The position numbers and the translations under genes were made by a program. The notes beneath the pieces were generated by a model. That model worked only from the letters and a program-made list of their open reading frames with translations, did no database searches and was not told where the DNA came from. A DNA stretch of 64,000 nucleotides. It comes from Bradyrhizobium sp. AUGA SZCCT0283 (GTDB lineage Bacteria > Pseudomonadota > Alphaproteobacteria > Rhizobiales > Xanthobacteraceae). The DNA lies in NCBI RefSeq assembly GCF_018130385.1, contig NZ_JAFCLU010000003.1:186001-250000 (forward strand). Direction: 5' to 3'. Positions 21,062 to 30,114 of the stretch are shown in pieces. Positions within the stretch are counted from its first letter, which is position 1, and the number at the start of each line of letters is the position of its first letter.

Positions 21062-21661
21062 ATGACTGTTTTGCGGAAGACCACTGCTGCCCTCATCTCC
21101 GATGCCGCTCCGTTCGCGATCCGCAGCGAGCGGGCCTCGGACGTCGCGGCGCGAGAGGCGCTGCTGGATGCCTGCTTTGGCGACAACCGCCATACGCGCA
21201 CCTGCCAGCGCCTGCGCGACGGACGCGCGCCCGCCGAAGGCCTCAGCCTGTCGGCCGTGCGCCAGGGCCGGATCGTCGGGTCCGTGCGGTTGTGGCACGT
21301 CAGCGCCGGTGGCATCCCGGCGCTCATGCTCGGCCCGCTGGCGGTGGAGGCATCCTCCCGCCAGCTCGGCGTCGGGGCTGCGCTGATGGACCACGCGCTC
21401 GCGGCGGCGAAGGCGCGTGGCCATCGCGCAGTAATCCTGCTGGGTGACGCGCCCTACTACGCCCGCTTCGGCTTCTCGGCCACCAAGACCGGCGGGCTGT
21501 CGCTGCCGGGCGCGTTCGAGCGCGACCGGCTGCTCGGCCTGGAGCTGCGCGAGGGCGCGCTTGACGGTGCCTGGGGCATGATCGCGCCGGCCGGCGCGCC
21601 GCTGCCTAAATCCAAGGCAAGCCGCGCCAGGAAGGCGCTGCTCGTGCCGCGCGTGGCGTGA
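21062..21661 (+). CDS. GNAT family N-acetyltransferase
   Basis: This 199-residue acetyltransferase has the GNAT core: VGSVRLWHV, LGPLAVEASSRQLGVGAALMDHAL (the acetyl-CoA pyrophosphate loop) and YYARFGFSATK near residue 140. It resembles the YhbS subgroup. It lies between ornithine decarboxylase and homospermidine synthase on the same strand, so a polyamine or related amine is a plausible acceptor, but this rests on context only. Confidence 0.88.
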   Translation: MTVLRKTTAALISDAAPFAIRSERASDVAAREALLDACFGDNRHTRTCQRLRDGRAPAEGLSLSAVRQGRIVGSVRLWHVSAGGIPALMLGPLAVEASSRQLGVGAALMDHALAAAKARGHRAVILLGDAPYYARFGFSATKTGGLSLPGAFERDRLLGLELREGALDGAWGMIAPAGAPLPKSKASRARKALLVPRVA

Positions 21662-21665
21662 AGCC

Positions 21666-21836
21666 ATGCCGGAGAGCCTTCCCGAGCCAGGCGCCAGCGC
21701 GCGCCCGCGCTTGCGCAGCGTCATCACCACGGTGCTCCTGATCATGATCTCGTTCATGATCGTGCGGGACATCCTCGTGCGCCGCTGGGGCGGCTCCGCG
21801 CCCCCGGCCTCCGACGTTGTCCGGCCATCCCGGTAG
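21666..21836 (+). CDS. Small single-helix membrane protein (56 residues)
   Basis: A 57-codon frame starts 4 bp after the GNAT stop and ends with TAG at 21834-21836. It has a basic stretch (RPRLRS), one hydrophobic helix (VITTVLLIMISFMIV) and a basic flank (RDILVRRW), the pattern of a small inner-membrane protein. No strong ribosome binding site is seen, so translation may be coupled to the GNAT gene. No family is recognised. Confidence 0.5.
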   Translation: MPESLPEPGASARPRLRSVITTVLLIMISFMIVRDILVRRWGGSAPPASDVVRPSR

Positions 21837-21929
21837 CCCCGCGAGGGGTTGCGCGCACAGGCGAAAAGCCCTTAAACCGCGCCAAACCCGCCCCGGATCA
21901 TGCCCATTCCTTCCACCATCGAGGTTCCG

Positions 21930-22319
21930 ATGCCCCGCCGCCTGATTTCCACCGGCTCGCCGTTCGAGAAGGCCGCCGGCTACAGCCGCGCTGTGATCGA
22001 CGGCGACTTCGCCTTTGTCGCCGGCACCACCGGCTACGACTACGCCACCATGACGATGCCGGCTGATGTCACGAGCCAGTCACGGAACTGCTTCAAGACC
22101 ATCGAATCTGCGCTGAAGGAAGGCGGTTTCGCGATGGCCGATATCGTCCGCGCGACCTATTACATCACCGACCCCAAAGATGCGGATGCCCATTTCGCGG
22201 TCTGCGGCGAAGTTCTCGGCGAGATCCGCCCGGCCGCCACGCTCCTCGTCGTCGCCGGCCTCTACAAGCCCGAGATGAAGATCGAAATCGAAGTGACCGC
22301 GAAGCGACGCACCGCCTGA
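21930..22319 (+). CDS. RidA family protein
   Basis: This 129-residue Rid/YjgF/UK114-type protein belongs to a family that hydrolyses reactive enamine/imine intermediates made by PLP enzymes. It shows VAGTTGYD near residue 30, SQSRNCFKTIESALKEGGFAMADIV and the C-terminal EIEVTAKR; the canonical Arg of imine-deaminating RidA (in an RP context) appears as EIRPAATLLVV. A GAGGTT box supports ATG 21930; an upstream ATG at 21900 is weaker. It lies 40 bp before homospermidine synthase, in a polyamine context that includes a PLP decarboxylase. Confidence 0.9.
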   Translation: MPRRLISTGSPFEKAAGYSRAVIDGDFAFVAGTTGYDYATMTMPADVTSQSRNCFKTIESALKEGGFAMADIVRATYYITDPKDADAHFAVCGEVLGEIRPAATLLVVAGLYKPEMKIEIEVTAKRRTA

Positions 22320-22359
22320 TCCCCCGTTCACAGACACTATTCCTTTCGGAGTCCCATCT

Positions 22360-23790
22360 ATGAGCCCGTCCGCGCAAATCCATGCGAAAATTTCCGGCCC
22401 CATTGTCATGATCGGCTTCGGCTCGATCGGCAAAGGCACGCTGCCCCTGATCGAACGCCACTTTGACTACGACAAGTCGCGCTTCGTCATCATCGACCCG
22501 CATGAGGACGGCGAGCTCGCAAAACAGCACGGCGTGCGCTTCATCAAGCAGGGCATCACCCGCGAGAACTACCGTGAGGTGCTGGTGCCGCTGCTCACCG
22601 CAGGCGGCGGCCAGGGCTTTTGCGTCAACCTGTCGGTGGATACCTCGTCCGTCGACATCATGACGTTGTGCCGCGAGATCGGCGCGCTCTACATCGACAC
22701 CGTCGTCGAGCCGTGGCTCGGCTTCTATTTCGACAAGAGCATCGGTCCCGAGAAGCGCTCGAACTACGCGCTGCGCGAGACGCTGCTGGCGGCAAAGCAC
22801 AAGAGCCCGGGCGGAACCACCGCGGTCTCCACCTGCGGCGCCAATCCCGGCATGGTGTCGTGGTTCGTCAAGCAGGCGCTGCTCGACATCGCCCGCGACA
22901 CGGGCGTTGCGGTCAACGAGCCGAAGAGCCGCGAAGGCTGGGGCCAGCTCGCGCAGAAGCTCGGCGTCAAGGGCATCCACATCGCCGAGCGCGACACCCA
23001 GCGTTCGAAGAAGCCGAAGCCGATGGACGTCTTCGTCAACACCTGGTCGGTCGAAGGTTTTGTCTCCGAGGGCATGCAGCCGGCCGAACTCGGCTGGGGC
23101 ACCCATGAGAAATGGATGCCCGACAACGGCCGTCAGCACACCGAGGGCTGTGGCGCCGCCATCTACCTGTTGCAGCCGGGAGCCAATACCCGCGTGCGCT
23201 CCTGGTGCCCAACGCCGGGCGCGCAATATGGCTTCCTCGTCACGCATAACGAGTCGATTTCGATCGCCGACTACTTCACGGTGCGCGACGGGGCGAAGGT
23301 GATCTATCGCCCGACCTGCCACTACGCCTATCACCCGGCCAACGACGCCGTGCTGTCGCTGCACGAGATCTTTGGCGCAACCGGCAAGATGCAGCAGAAG
23401 TGGCATATTCTGGACGAGAACGAGATCGAGGACGGCATCGACGAGCTCGGCGTGCTGCTCTACGGGCACGGCAAGAACGCCTATTGGTACGGCTCGCAGC
23501 TCTCGATCGAGGAAACGCGGCGCATCTGCCCCTACCAGAACGCGACCGGCATGCAGGTGTCATCGGCCGTGCTGGCCGGCATGGTGTGGGCGCTGGAAAA
23601 CCCCGAGGCCGGCATCGTCGAGGCCGACGAGATGGATTTCCGCCGCTGCCTCGAAATCCAGATGCCCTATCTCGGCCCGGTGAAGGGTTTTTACACCGAC
23701 TGGACGCCGCTGGCGGACCGGCCCGGTCTGTTTCCGGAAGACATCGACACGACCGATCCCTGGCAATTCCGCAACGTGCTGGTGCGGTAA
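22360..23790 (+). CDS. hss: Homospermidine synthase
   Basis: This NAD-dependent enzyme joins putrescine units (or putrescine and spermidine) into sym-homospermidine, the dominant polyamine of many rhizobia. The 476-residue protein has an N-terminal Rossmann motif MIGFGSIGKGTLPLIERH. Its length and internal motifs (VSTCGANPGMVSWFVKQAL, GAQYGFLVTHNESISIADY, KGFYTDWTPLADRPGLFPED) are typical of bacterial Hss. It is the last gene of the polyamine group and a terminator-like hairpin lies downstream. Confidence 0.95.
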   Translation: MSPSAQIHAKISGPIVMIGFGSIGKGTLPLIERHFDYDKSRFVIIDPHEDGELAKQHGVRFIKQGITRENYREVLVPLLTAGGGQGFCVNLSVDTSSVDIMTLCREIGALYIDTVVEPWLGFYFDKSIGPEKRSNYALRETLLAAKHKSPGGTTAVSTCGANPGMVSWFVKQALLDIARDTGVAVNEPKSREGWGQLAQKLGVKGIHIAERDTQRSKKPKPMDVFVNTWSVEGFVSEGMQPAELGWGTHEKWMPDNGRQHTEGCGAAIYLLQPGANTRVRSWCPTPGAQYGFLVTHNESISIADYFTVRDGAKVIYRPTCHYAYHPANDAVLSLHEIFGATGKMQQKWHILDENEIEDGIDELGVLLYGHGKNAYWYGSQLSIEETRRICPYQNATGMQVSSAVLAGMVWALENPEAGIVEADEMDFRRCLEIQMPYLGPVKGFYTDWTPLADRPGLFPEDIDTTDPWQFRNVLVR

Positions 23791-23933
23791 CCGCGCGCTG
23801 ACCGCACAGTCAGAGAGGCGGTGCGGGGCCCCCGACGGTTCCCGCTGCGGTGCACAGCCTGCGGCGCGATTCCGGCGTAGAACTACGCACGGGAACCCGC
23901 CCCCCTCGTAACGCTCGATTAATTCAATCGCGC

Positions 23934-23953
23934 GACCCTGAGGGGTCATTTTT
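23934..23953 (+). terminator. Rho-independent terminator after hss
   Basis: GACCC-tgag-GGGTC is followed by ATTTTT on the + strand, giving a short intrinsic terminator about 140 bp after hss. The rest of 23791-24014 is GC-rich without a credible gene. Confidence 0.6.
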
Positions 23954-24014
23954 GCGGCGGCCCAAGGCCGTCGCCGCAGCTTTTGAGCGAGGGCTCCCGG
24001 TCGGAGCGACTAAC

Positions 24015-24236
24015 ATGCGCGTCATTATTGCCATCGTTCTGTCGGCCGCAGCACTGGCTGCGTGCACGCCTGAGAGCAACAATGACGTCACGGGCTCGGT
24101 CGACAATTGTGTTCGCAAGCTTTACAGCCAGTACAATCCCAAGGACAAGAAGCAGTGCGTCGCGGTGTGCATCGCCTGCGAGCGCGGCGTGATCACGACC
24201 TGCTCGACCGCCTGCACGCTGAGGGGCGCGCAGTAA
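24015..24236 (+). CDS. Small Cys-rich lipoprotein
   Basis: This 73-residue protein has a short hydrophobic signal (VIIAIVLSAAALAAC) ending in a good lipobox LAAC, so Cys16 is the probable lipidated residue. The mature part has six more cysteines (NCVRKLY, CVAVCIACERG, TTCSTACTL), implying disulfides or metal binding. A GGAG box precedes ATG 24015. It is convergent with the ABC operon 25 bp away. No family is recognised. Confidence 0.75.
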   Translation: MRVIIAIVLSAAALAACTPESNNDVTGSVDNCVRKLYSQYNPKDKKQCVAVCIACERGVITTCSTACTLRGAQ

Positions 24237-24260
24237 GCGCACGCCTGCGGCGCGCCTCCC

Positions 24261-24998
24261 TCAGGCGACGCCGCCGAGATAGAGCCGCTTGACGATGTCG
24301 TTGGCCTTCAATTCGTCAACCGACTGCGCCGCCACCGCGATCTCGCCGTGCACGATGATGTAACCGCGGTCGGCGATGCGGATCGCCTGGTTGAAATTCT
24401 GCTCGGCCATCAAGACCGTGAGGCCGACGCGCTCCTTGAGTTCGCCGATCTTGGTGATGGTCTGCGACACCAACAGCGGCGACAGCCCGACCGACGGCTC
24501 GTCGATCAATAGCAGCCGCGGCGAGGACATCAGCGCGCGCGCAATCGCCAGCATCTGCTGCTGTCCGCCGGACATGGTGCCGGCGAGCTGGTTGCGGCGC
24601 TCCTTCAGGGCCGGAAAGGTCTCGAACGCCAGCGCGAGATTTTGCCGGATGGCGCCGCGGGCCACTTTCCGGAAAGCGCCGAGCATCAGGTTTTCCGTCA
24701 CCGTCAGCTTGGGAAACAGCCGCCGTCCCTCCGGCACCAGCGCGACGCCGAGATCGACGATCATCTCGGGCGAGAGTTTGGTCAGATCGTGCGCCTCGCC
24801 GTCGATCGTCAGCGTCAGACGGCCGCGGTCCGGGCGGACCAGGCCCATGATGCACTTCATCAGCGTGCTCTTGCCGTTGCCATTGGTGCCGAGCAAGGCA
24901 ACGGTCTCGCCGGCCTCGACATGCAGCGTCACGCCGCGCAGCGCCTTGACGGCGCCATAGCCGGCATCGAGGCCCTCGATGGCAAGGCTAAGTGCCAA
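24261..24998 (-). CDS. Branched-chain-type ABC transporter ATP-binding protein (LivF-like)
   Basis: This 245-residue ATPase is of the LivF group. It has Walker A GTNGNGKST, signature MSGGQQQMLAIARAL, Walker B LLLIDEPSVGL and the H-loop replaced by AEQN as usual in LivF. It is the last gene of the importer operon and overlaps the LivG-like gene by 11 bp. It energises uptake through the adjacent LivH/LivM-type permeases. An upstream intradiol dioxygenase hints at an aromatic substrate rather than an amino acid. Confidence 0.93.
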   Translation of the reverse strand: MALSLAIEGLDAGYGAVKALRGVTLHVEAGETVALLGTNGNGKSTLMKCIMGLVRPDRGRLTLTIDGEAHDLTKLSPEMIVDLGVALVPEGRRLFPKLTVTENLMLGAFRKVARGAIRQNLALAFETFPALKERRNQLAGTMSGGQQQMLAIARALMSSPRLLLIDEPSVGLSPLLVSQTITKIGELKERVGLTVLMAEQNFNQAIRIADRGYIIVHGEIAVAAQSVDELKANDIVKRLYLGGVA

Positions 24999-25725
24999 GA
25001 TAGGCCTCCTGCACCCGCTTGTTGGCCATCACCTCGGCCGGCGCGCCGATCGCGATGATTCTTCCGGCGTCAAGGCACATCACCCGTTCGGAAAAGCGCA
25101 TCACCGCCTGCATGATGTGCTCGATCATGATGATGGTGATGTCCTCCTCGCCGAGGCTGATCAGAAGATCCAGCACCTCGTCGACCTCGGAAGAGGAAAG
25201 TCCCGCCATGGCCTCGTCCGAAATCAAAAGTTTCGGCCGCACCGCCAGCGCACGCGCGAGCTCCATCTTGCGCAATTCCACCTGGCTCAGCGTATCGGTC
25301 GACGCGCCGGCCTTCGACGCGAGCCCCATCCGCGTCAGGATCGACATCGCGACGTCCTCCTCCGGCAGGCTGGAACCGACGGCGGCAAAGTCGAGCCCGA
25401 CCATCAGATTTTCGAGCACCGTCATGCTCTTGAACGGCCTCGGAATCTGGAAGCTGCGGGCGATGCCGCGGCGCGCCCGCAAATGCGGCGGCAGTTGGGT
25501 AATGTCCTCGCCGCAGAACACCACGCTGCCGACCTGCGGACGTAGCGCGCCGGAAATGCAGTTGATCAGCGTGGTCTTGCCGGAGCCGTTCGGACCGATC
25601 AGGCCGAACCGTTCGCCTTTACGGATATCGACGCTGATATTGTCGAGCGCGGTGAAGCCGCCGAAAGTCTTGGTCAGGGTTCCGACTTGCAGCAGGGGCG
25701 CGTCAGGCGCGGCTGTCACCGTCAT
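24988..25725 (-). CDS. Branched-chain-type ABC transporter ATP-binding protein (LivG-like)
   Basis: This 245-residue ATPase carries GPNGSGKTT (Walker A), LSQVELRKMELARAL (a divergent signature with LSQVE instead of LSGGQ), LLISDEAMAGL and the H-loop IEHIM. It has the C-terminal GxPxEVMxxxxVxExYLG motif of LivG (GAPAEVMANKRVQEAYLGT). ATG 25725 overlaps the upstream permease stop by 4 bp, and the open frame further upstream lies inside that permease. The LSQVE change is worth noting but occurs in some LivG-like proteins. Confidence 0.92.
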   Translation of the reverse strand: MTVTAAPDAPLLQVGTLTKTFGGFTALDNISVDIRKGERFGLIGPNGSGKTTLINCISGALRPQVGSVVFCGEDITQLPPHLRARRGIARSFQIPRPFKSMTVLENLMVGLDFAAVGSSLPEEDVAMSILTRMGLASKAGASTDTLSQVELRKMELARALAVRPKLLISDEAMAGLSSSEVDEVLDLLISLGEEDITIIMIEHIMQAVMRFSERVMCLDAGRIIAIGAPAEVMANKRVQEAYLGT

Positions 25726-26687
25726 GGCTTGCCCCCCGCGCGCAGGCGATAGCGCGGCCGCAGCAGCCCGATGATGCCCTTGGGCGCGCCGACCACGAAC
25801 AGCACCAGCATGATGCCGAGCACCAGCACGTTGACTTCCGAGGAGATGGTCACGGCGAGAAGCTGTTGCGTCGAGCCGAGCAGGATGGCGCCGAGCACGG
25901 GGCCGATCCAGTGCGCGGTTCCGCCGATCAGCGCCATCGCCAAGGCCGAGACGGAGTAGCTCAGATTGAACGCCGAGGAGGGATCGGCATATTGCAGGTA
26001 CATGGCGGCGGGTGCCCCGGCCGCGGAAATCAGCGCGCCCGAGATCATGCAGGCGACCAGTTTCAGCTTCAGGGTAGGCACACCCGTGCATTCGGCGGCG
26101 AGTTCGTCGTCCCTGAGCGCCTGCAGGCCGCGGCCGATCCGGGAATTCTGGATGTAGCGCGCGATCGCAACAGCGGTGACCGCCAGCAGCGCCTGCACGA
26201 AGAACAGCATCTTCACGTAACTGTCGAACGGCGCCATCACCGGCGGTCGCTGCAACTGGATGCCGGCTGCGCCGCCGACGAAGCGCCAGTTCATCACGAA
26301 GGTCTCGATGATGATCGCAAGCGCAATCGTCGCGATCGAAAAGAAGATGCCCCGCATCCGCAAGGTGAGGAGGCCGACCGCAAAGCCGAGCAGCATGCCG
26401 ATAACAGCGGCGGCTGCGATCTGCACCACGAGCGGCGCGCCTGTCGCCTTGAACAAGCCTACCGCCGTGTAGACGCCGACGCCGAAAAAGGCGTTGGTGC
26501 CGAAATTGACGTAACCGGCATAGCCGCCGAGGATGCTCCAGGCGACCGCGAGCGCGATGAATTGCAGGATGACGTAGCCGGCGAAGAACGGATATTCGTT
26601 GCGGACGATCTGGGTCATCGACAGCACGGCGACGAGGAAGATGGCCACGCCGGCCCAGAATGCGATGCTGTGGCGATGCTTGTTCAT
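25722..26687 (-). CDS. Branched-chain-type ABC transporter permease (LivM-like)
   Basis: This 321-residue integral membrane protein has about eight to ten helices. LivM hallmarks are visible: SILGGYAGYVNFGTNAFFGVGVY, LRMRGIFFSIATIALA and the EAA-like loop RIGRGLQALRDDELAAECTGV. ATG 26687 overlaps the LivH-like stop by 4 bp, and its own stop overlaps the LivG-like start, indicating translational coupling. Confidence 0.93.
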   Translation of the reverse strand: MNKHRHSIAFWAGVAIFLVAVLSMTQIVRNEYPFFAGYVILQFIALAVAWSILGGYAGYVNFGTNAFFGVGVYTAVGLFKATGAPLVVQIAAAAVIGMLLGFAVGLLTLRMRGIFFSIATIALAIIIETFVMNWRFVGGAAGIQLQRPPVMAPFDSYVKMLFFVQALLAVTAVAIARYIQNSRIGRGLQALRDDELAAECTGVPTLKLKLVACMISGALISAAGAPAAMYLQYADPSSAFNLSYSVSALAMALIGGTAHWIGPVLGAILLGSTQQLLAVTISSEVNVLVLGIMLVLFVVGAPKGIIGLLRPRYRLRAGGKP

Positions 26688-27559
26688 CGGCCGAGCAGAC
26701 CTTGCGGCCGGACGGCAAGCACGCCGAGCAGCATCGCGAACGAGATCGCCGGCGCCCAGGAGGCGCCGAACATCGTCAGCACGATCGATTCGGCGACACC
26801 GAGGATGATGGCCGCGATCAGCGTGCCGCTGATGCTGCCGAGCCCGGCCATGACCACGACGCAGAAGGTCCGCCCGATATAGGCGCGGTCGAGTGTCGGC
26901 TCGACCGGCGCCACGATGATCAGCAGCGCACCGGCGATCCCGAGCACGGCGGTGGCGATGCCGAAGGCAAATTGCTTGATACGGACCGGATTGGCGCCCA
27001 TCAGCCGCAGCGCCTCCTCGTCCTGCGCAACCGCTCGGATCGCGCGCCCCATGAAGGTTTTCGACAGATACACCGCCAGCAGCACCGTCAGCGCCAGTGC
27101 CACCGCGAACGCAACCAGCTGCCGGATCGGTATCCGAAACTCGCCGAACCGCCAAGACTTGCCGATATAGGTCGCCGAGACAGAACGCTGGTCGACGCCA
27201 AATTGCAGGATGATCAGCACCTCGATGATGAAGGCGATGCCGAAGAAAAACGCGATGCCGCGGACGCCGGCGTCGCTGCCGCGCCGCTCGAAGGTCTCGT
27301 AATAGACGCGGTAGGCGAGCAGGCCGAACAGGAAAAACAGCGGCGTGATCGCGAGCCCCGCCAGCAACGGGTCGATGTCGTAGCTTTCGTTGAGCTGATA
27401 CACGCCGTAGGAGGCGAGCACCAGGAACGCCGGATGCGCGACATGGGGAACGTCGAGCAGTCCGAACGAGACGGACAACCCGACGCTGACGGCTGCATAG
27501 AAGCAGCCGAGCAGCACCCCAAGCACCACTGCTCCAAGCAGCAGGTCCATCGAAAACAC
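26684..27559 (-). CDS. Branched-chain-type ABC transporter permease (LivH-like)
   Basis: This 291-residue permease has about eight helices. It shows SFGLLDVPHVAHPAFLVLASY (the LivH N-terminal region), FMGRAIRAVAQDEEALRLMGA (EAA loop) and GLGSISGTLIAAIILGVAES. The GTG at 27559 follows AAGGGGGG by a good spacer; an ATG at 27550 is an alternative. It is coupled to the LivM-like gene by a 4-bp overlap and lies 42 bp after the binding-protein gene. Confidence 0.92.
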   Translation of the reverse strand: MFSMDLLLGAVVLGVLLGCFYAAVSVGLSVSFGLLDVPHVAHPAFLVLASYGVYQLNESYDIDPLLAGLAITPLFFLFGLLAYRVYYETFERRGSDAGVRGIAFFFGIAFIIEVLIILQFGVDQRSVSATYIGKSWRFGEFRIPIRQLVAFAVALALTVLLAVYLSKTFMGRAIRAVAQDEEALRLMGANPVRIKQFAFGIATAVLGIAGALLIIVAPVEPTLDRAYIGRTFCVVVMAGLGSISGTLIAAIILGVAESIVLTMFGASWAPAISFAMLLGVLAVRPQGLLGR

Positions 27560-27601
27560 GTCAGGTCCCCCCTTGGCTCCGGGCCGGAAAAGCCACGAGG
27601 C

Positions 27602-28846
27602 CTACTTTCGGGCCGCCTCAAAGGGAACGATGAGATTTCCGGTCTTCAGTTTATCCGGGAACAGGATCACCTGCTTGCCGGAGGACCGGAACTGTTCGAT
27701 GTCCTTGTCCTTCACGCCCCGGAATTGCGCCTGTAGCGTGGCGGTTTCCTTGCGCTCGCCATCCGCCGAAAACGCGATCGGCCCGACGATGGTCTTGTGC
27801 TCGTTCTCGCGCAGATATTTGGCGATGCCCTTCTGGTCGAGCGACTTGGTCGCACCGACCGCCGCCTCGATCATCTGGCCCATCGCATAGCCGAACGGCG
27901 CCAGATAATAGCCGAGCGGATCGACCTTGGCCTCGATGGCGCGCTTGGTGTACTTCTCGAAAAACTCCTTGGTGCCGTCGAAATACATGCTCGGTTCCGG
28001 CAGCCAGGTGTTGTAGTTGACGACACCATTGAGTAGCGAACCGAGATTGGACATCACGGCCGCGAACTGCAGGCCGACCATGCCGCCGCCGAAAATCTTG
28101 ACGTCGTCGCCGATCCCGATCTCGTTCACGGCGCGCAGGATGCCGGCTGAGTCCGGCGGATAGGACGCGACATAGACGATGTCGGGCTTGGCGGCCTTGA
28201 GCGCGCGGATGATGGAGGCGAATTCCACCGTGTTCGGCGGATAGGACTGGTCGAACACAACCGGGATGTTGCGCTGCTTGGCGACGTCGCGCGCGGTCAG
28301 CGCGAGGTTCTGCGCGAATTCCTGGTCAGCCGTCAGCAGCGCCATGTTCTTGCCGCCGGCCTTCTGCGCCAGATCGAGGAACGAGGCGGCCCAGCTGTCG
28401 GCCGGCCCCCAGGGCGCATTGTTGAACCACATGTCGTGGCCGACCTTGCTGTTCACCTGGAACGAGAAATTCCCCATCAGCAGCAGGCCGCGCTGCTTGA
28501 CGAACGGCATGATCGGCGCGGTCGGCACGGTCGCGTAAGGCGCGAACAGCAGATCGACTTTGTCGACATCGACCAGCTTGGCGTAGATCGCCGGCGTCTC
28601 GGAAGCGCTCGACTTGTCGTCATAGACGACCAGTTCGACCTTACGGCCGAGGAGGCCGCCCTTGGCGTTGATGTCGTCGCGCCAGATTTCGATGCCGAGC
28701 AGCGAAGCCTTGCCGCCACCGGCGAGACCGCCGGTTTGCGGCATCGACATGCCGATCTTGATCGGCGGCTGCTGCGCCAGCGCGCGCGAGCCCTGCCCAA
28801 CCACCGCGACGGCCATCGCGCCGCCGAGAAATGTCCTGCGTTTCAT
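27602..28846 (-). CDS. ABC transporter substrate-binding protein (LivK-like)
   Basis: This is a 414-residue periplasmic binding protein. The signal sequence MKRRTFLGGAMAVAVVGQGSRA has an RR pair and may use the Tat route. The mature type I periplasmic fold starts IKIGMSMPQTGG, with GGLLGRKVELVVYDDKSS typical of the Leu/Ile/Val-binding superfamily. It is the first gene of the importer proper and follows the intradiol dioxygenase on the same strand. Family members bind amino acids, amides, urea or aromatic acids; the substrate here is not readable. Confidence 0.93.
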   Translation of the reverse strand: MKRRTFLGGAMAVAVVGQGSRALAQQPPIKIGMSMPQTGGLAGGGKASLLGIEIWRDDINAKGGLLGRKVELVVYDDKSSASETPAIYAKLVDVDKVDLLFAPYATVPTAPIMPFVKQRGLLLMGNFSFQVNSKVGHDMWFNNAPWGPADSWAASFLDLAQKAGGKNMALLTADQEFAQNLALTARDVAKQRNIPVVFDQSYPPNTVEFASIIRALKAAKPDIVYVASYPPDSAGILRAVNEIGIGDDVKIFGGGMVGLQFAAVMSNLGSLLNGVVNYNTWLPEPSMYFDGTKEFFEKYTKRAIEAKVDPLGYYLAPFGYAMGQMIEAAVGATKSLDQKGIAKYLRENEHKTIVGPIAFSADGERKETATLQAQFRGVKDKDIEQFRSSGKQVILFPDKLKTGNLIVPFEAARK

Positions 28847-28935
28847 TGAATCCCCCTCATTTTGTCGTTGTTATCAGTCATTTGGCTCCGCCGGATCTCC
28901 GTCCGGTCGCTGCGAATGGTTAGGTCAGACCGGGA

Positions 28936-29877
28936 TTATTTGGCGCCCACCGGCGCCGGTTCATTTTTAGTCGATTGTTTCATGATCGCCGACGGATCGG
29001 CGCCGACCCGCCCGCTGGTCTTGTCGGCCTCGCTTTCGCGCGCAACCCGCATGTCGAAGCGGATGCTCGGCATCCCCTTGATCGGGCAGTCCGGATCGTT
29101 CGCGACCACATCAACGGCGAGATCGCCCGACGAGCCGAACACGACATCGTCAGCCAGATGCGGATCGTCGCGCAGATAGAGCGCGGTGACCAGTTCGCGA
29201 TAGCCTGGCGCGCCAACCAGGAAGTGAATATGCGCCGGCCGCATGCCATGCCGCGCCTGCGCTTTCACCATGGCGCCGACAGGCCCGTCCATGGGAATCG
29301 AATATCCGAGCGGTTTCACGGTGCGCAGCACATAGAGGCCGTCCGCATCGGTTGCAAACACGCCGCGATAATCGACCGATTTCGCGCTGACCTGGATGTC
29401 GTAGAGGCCGTCGGCGCCGGTCTGCCAGATCGAGACGGTGGCGTTGGCGACCGGCTTGCCGGTGGCATCGGTGACGCGGCCGTAAAGCACGCACTCGCTG
29501 CCCGGCTTCGGATCCTTGGCGATCGAACTGCCGGCGGCAAGCGTCGGCGTGGCCTCGCGGTAAAATGGGCCGAGCAGGCTGGTATGGGTGGCTTCCTCGA
29601 GGGCGGTGGCGTCGTGCAGGCCGTTGACGAGCGCCGAGAGGCCGAGCGTGTCGGACAGCAGGATGAATTCCTGCCGTTCCGGCGAACACATCTTGCCGGC
29701 AGCGGTCATGAATTCGATGCCCTTGATCCATTCCGCCGGCGTCAGATTGACCTCGCGGGCGAAGGCATGGAGGTGCTTGACCGCCGACGCCATGATCGTC
29801 TTCAGGCGCGGGTCCGGCGTTGTCGCCATCTGGTCGAGCACGGCGTCCGTGATCGTTTCAGGCGTTAACTCACGCAT
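28936..29877 (-). CDS. Intradiol ring-cleavage dioxygenase
   Basis: This 313-residue non-heme Fe(III) enzyme opens catechol-type rings between the hydroxyls. The four iron ligands are visible: Tyr159 (GLYD), Tyr192 (GYSIPMDGPVG), and His216/His218 (RPAHIH). The N-terminal helical domain and length fit catechol or hydroxyquinol 1,2-dioxygenase more than protocatechuate 3,4-dioxygenase subunits. It is the promoter-proximal gene of the strand, 89 bp before the ABC binding protein, so uptake and cleavage of an aromatic compound may be coupled. No muconate-pathway genes are in the window. Confidence 0.92.
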   Translation of the reverse strand: MRELTPETITDAVLDQMATTPDPRLKTIMASAVKHLHAFAREVNLTPAEWIKGIEFMTAAGKMCSPERQEFILLSDTLGLSALVNGLHDATALEEATHTSLLGPFYREATPTLAAGSSIAKDPKPGSECVLYGRVTDATGKPVANATVSIWQTGADGLYDIQVSAKSVDYRGVFATDADGLYVLRTVKPLGYSIPMDGPVGAMVKAQARHGMRPAHIHFLVGAPGYRELVTALYLRDDPHLADDVVFGSSGDLAVDVVANDPDCPIKGMPSIRFDMRVARESEADKTSGRVGADPSAIMKQSTKNEPAPVGAK

Positions 29878-30114
29878 GCGTCACTCCCTGAGCTGCCGGC
29901 TGTTTTTCGAGCCACCGGCCATTATTGCAGCAAGCCTAACCGCTTGTTGGGGATCAACACAAGGCGTTCGAAGGCGACGTCTGCGCCCCCTCATACAAAT
30001 TGATACGAATGGATGGGGTCACATTCCCTGCACATTGATGCATCAGGACGCGCACCGCAGGTTTCTGCCCGCCCACGCATTTTGCAACTGCACAATCGAG
30101 CGACGGAAGTGGGA

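Noticed and set aside
19754..21772. 672-codon open frame on the minus strand
   Set aside because: It lies antisense to ornithine decarboxylase and the GNAT gene. Its translation is Arg/His/Asp-rich low-quality sequence; it is a GC-bias artefact.
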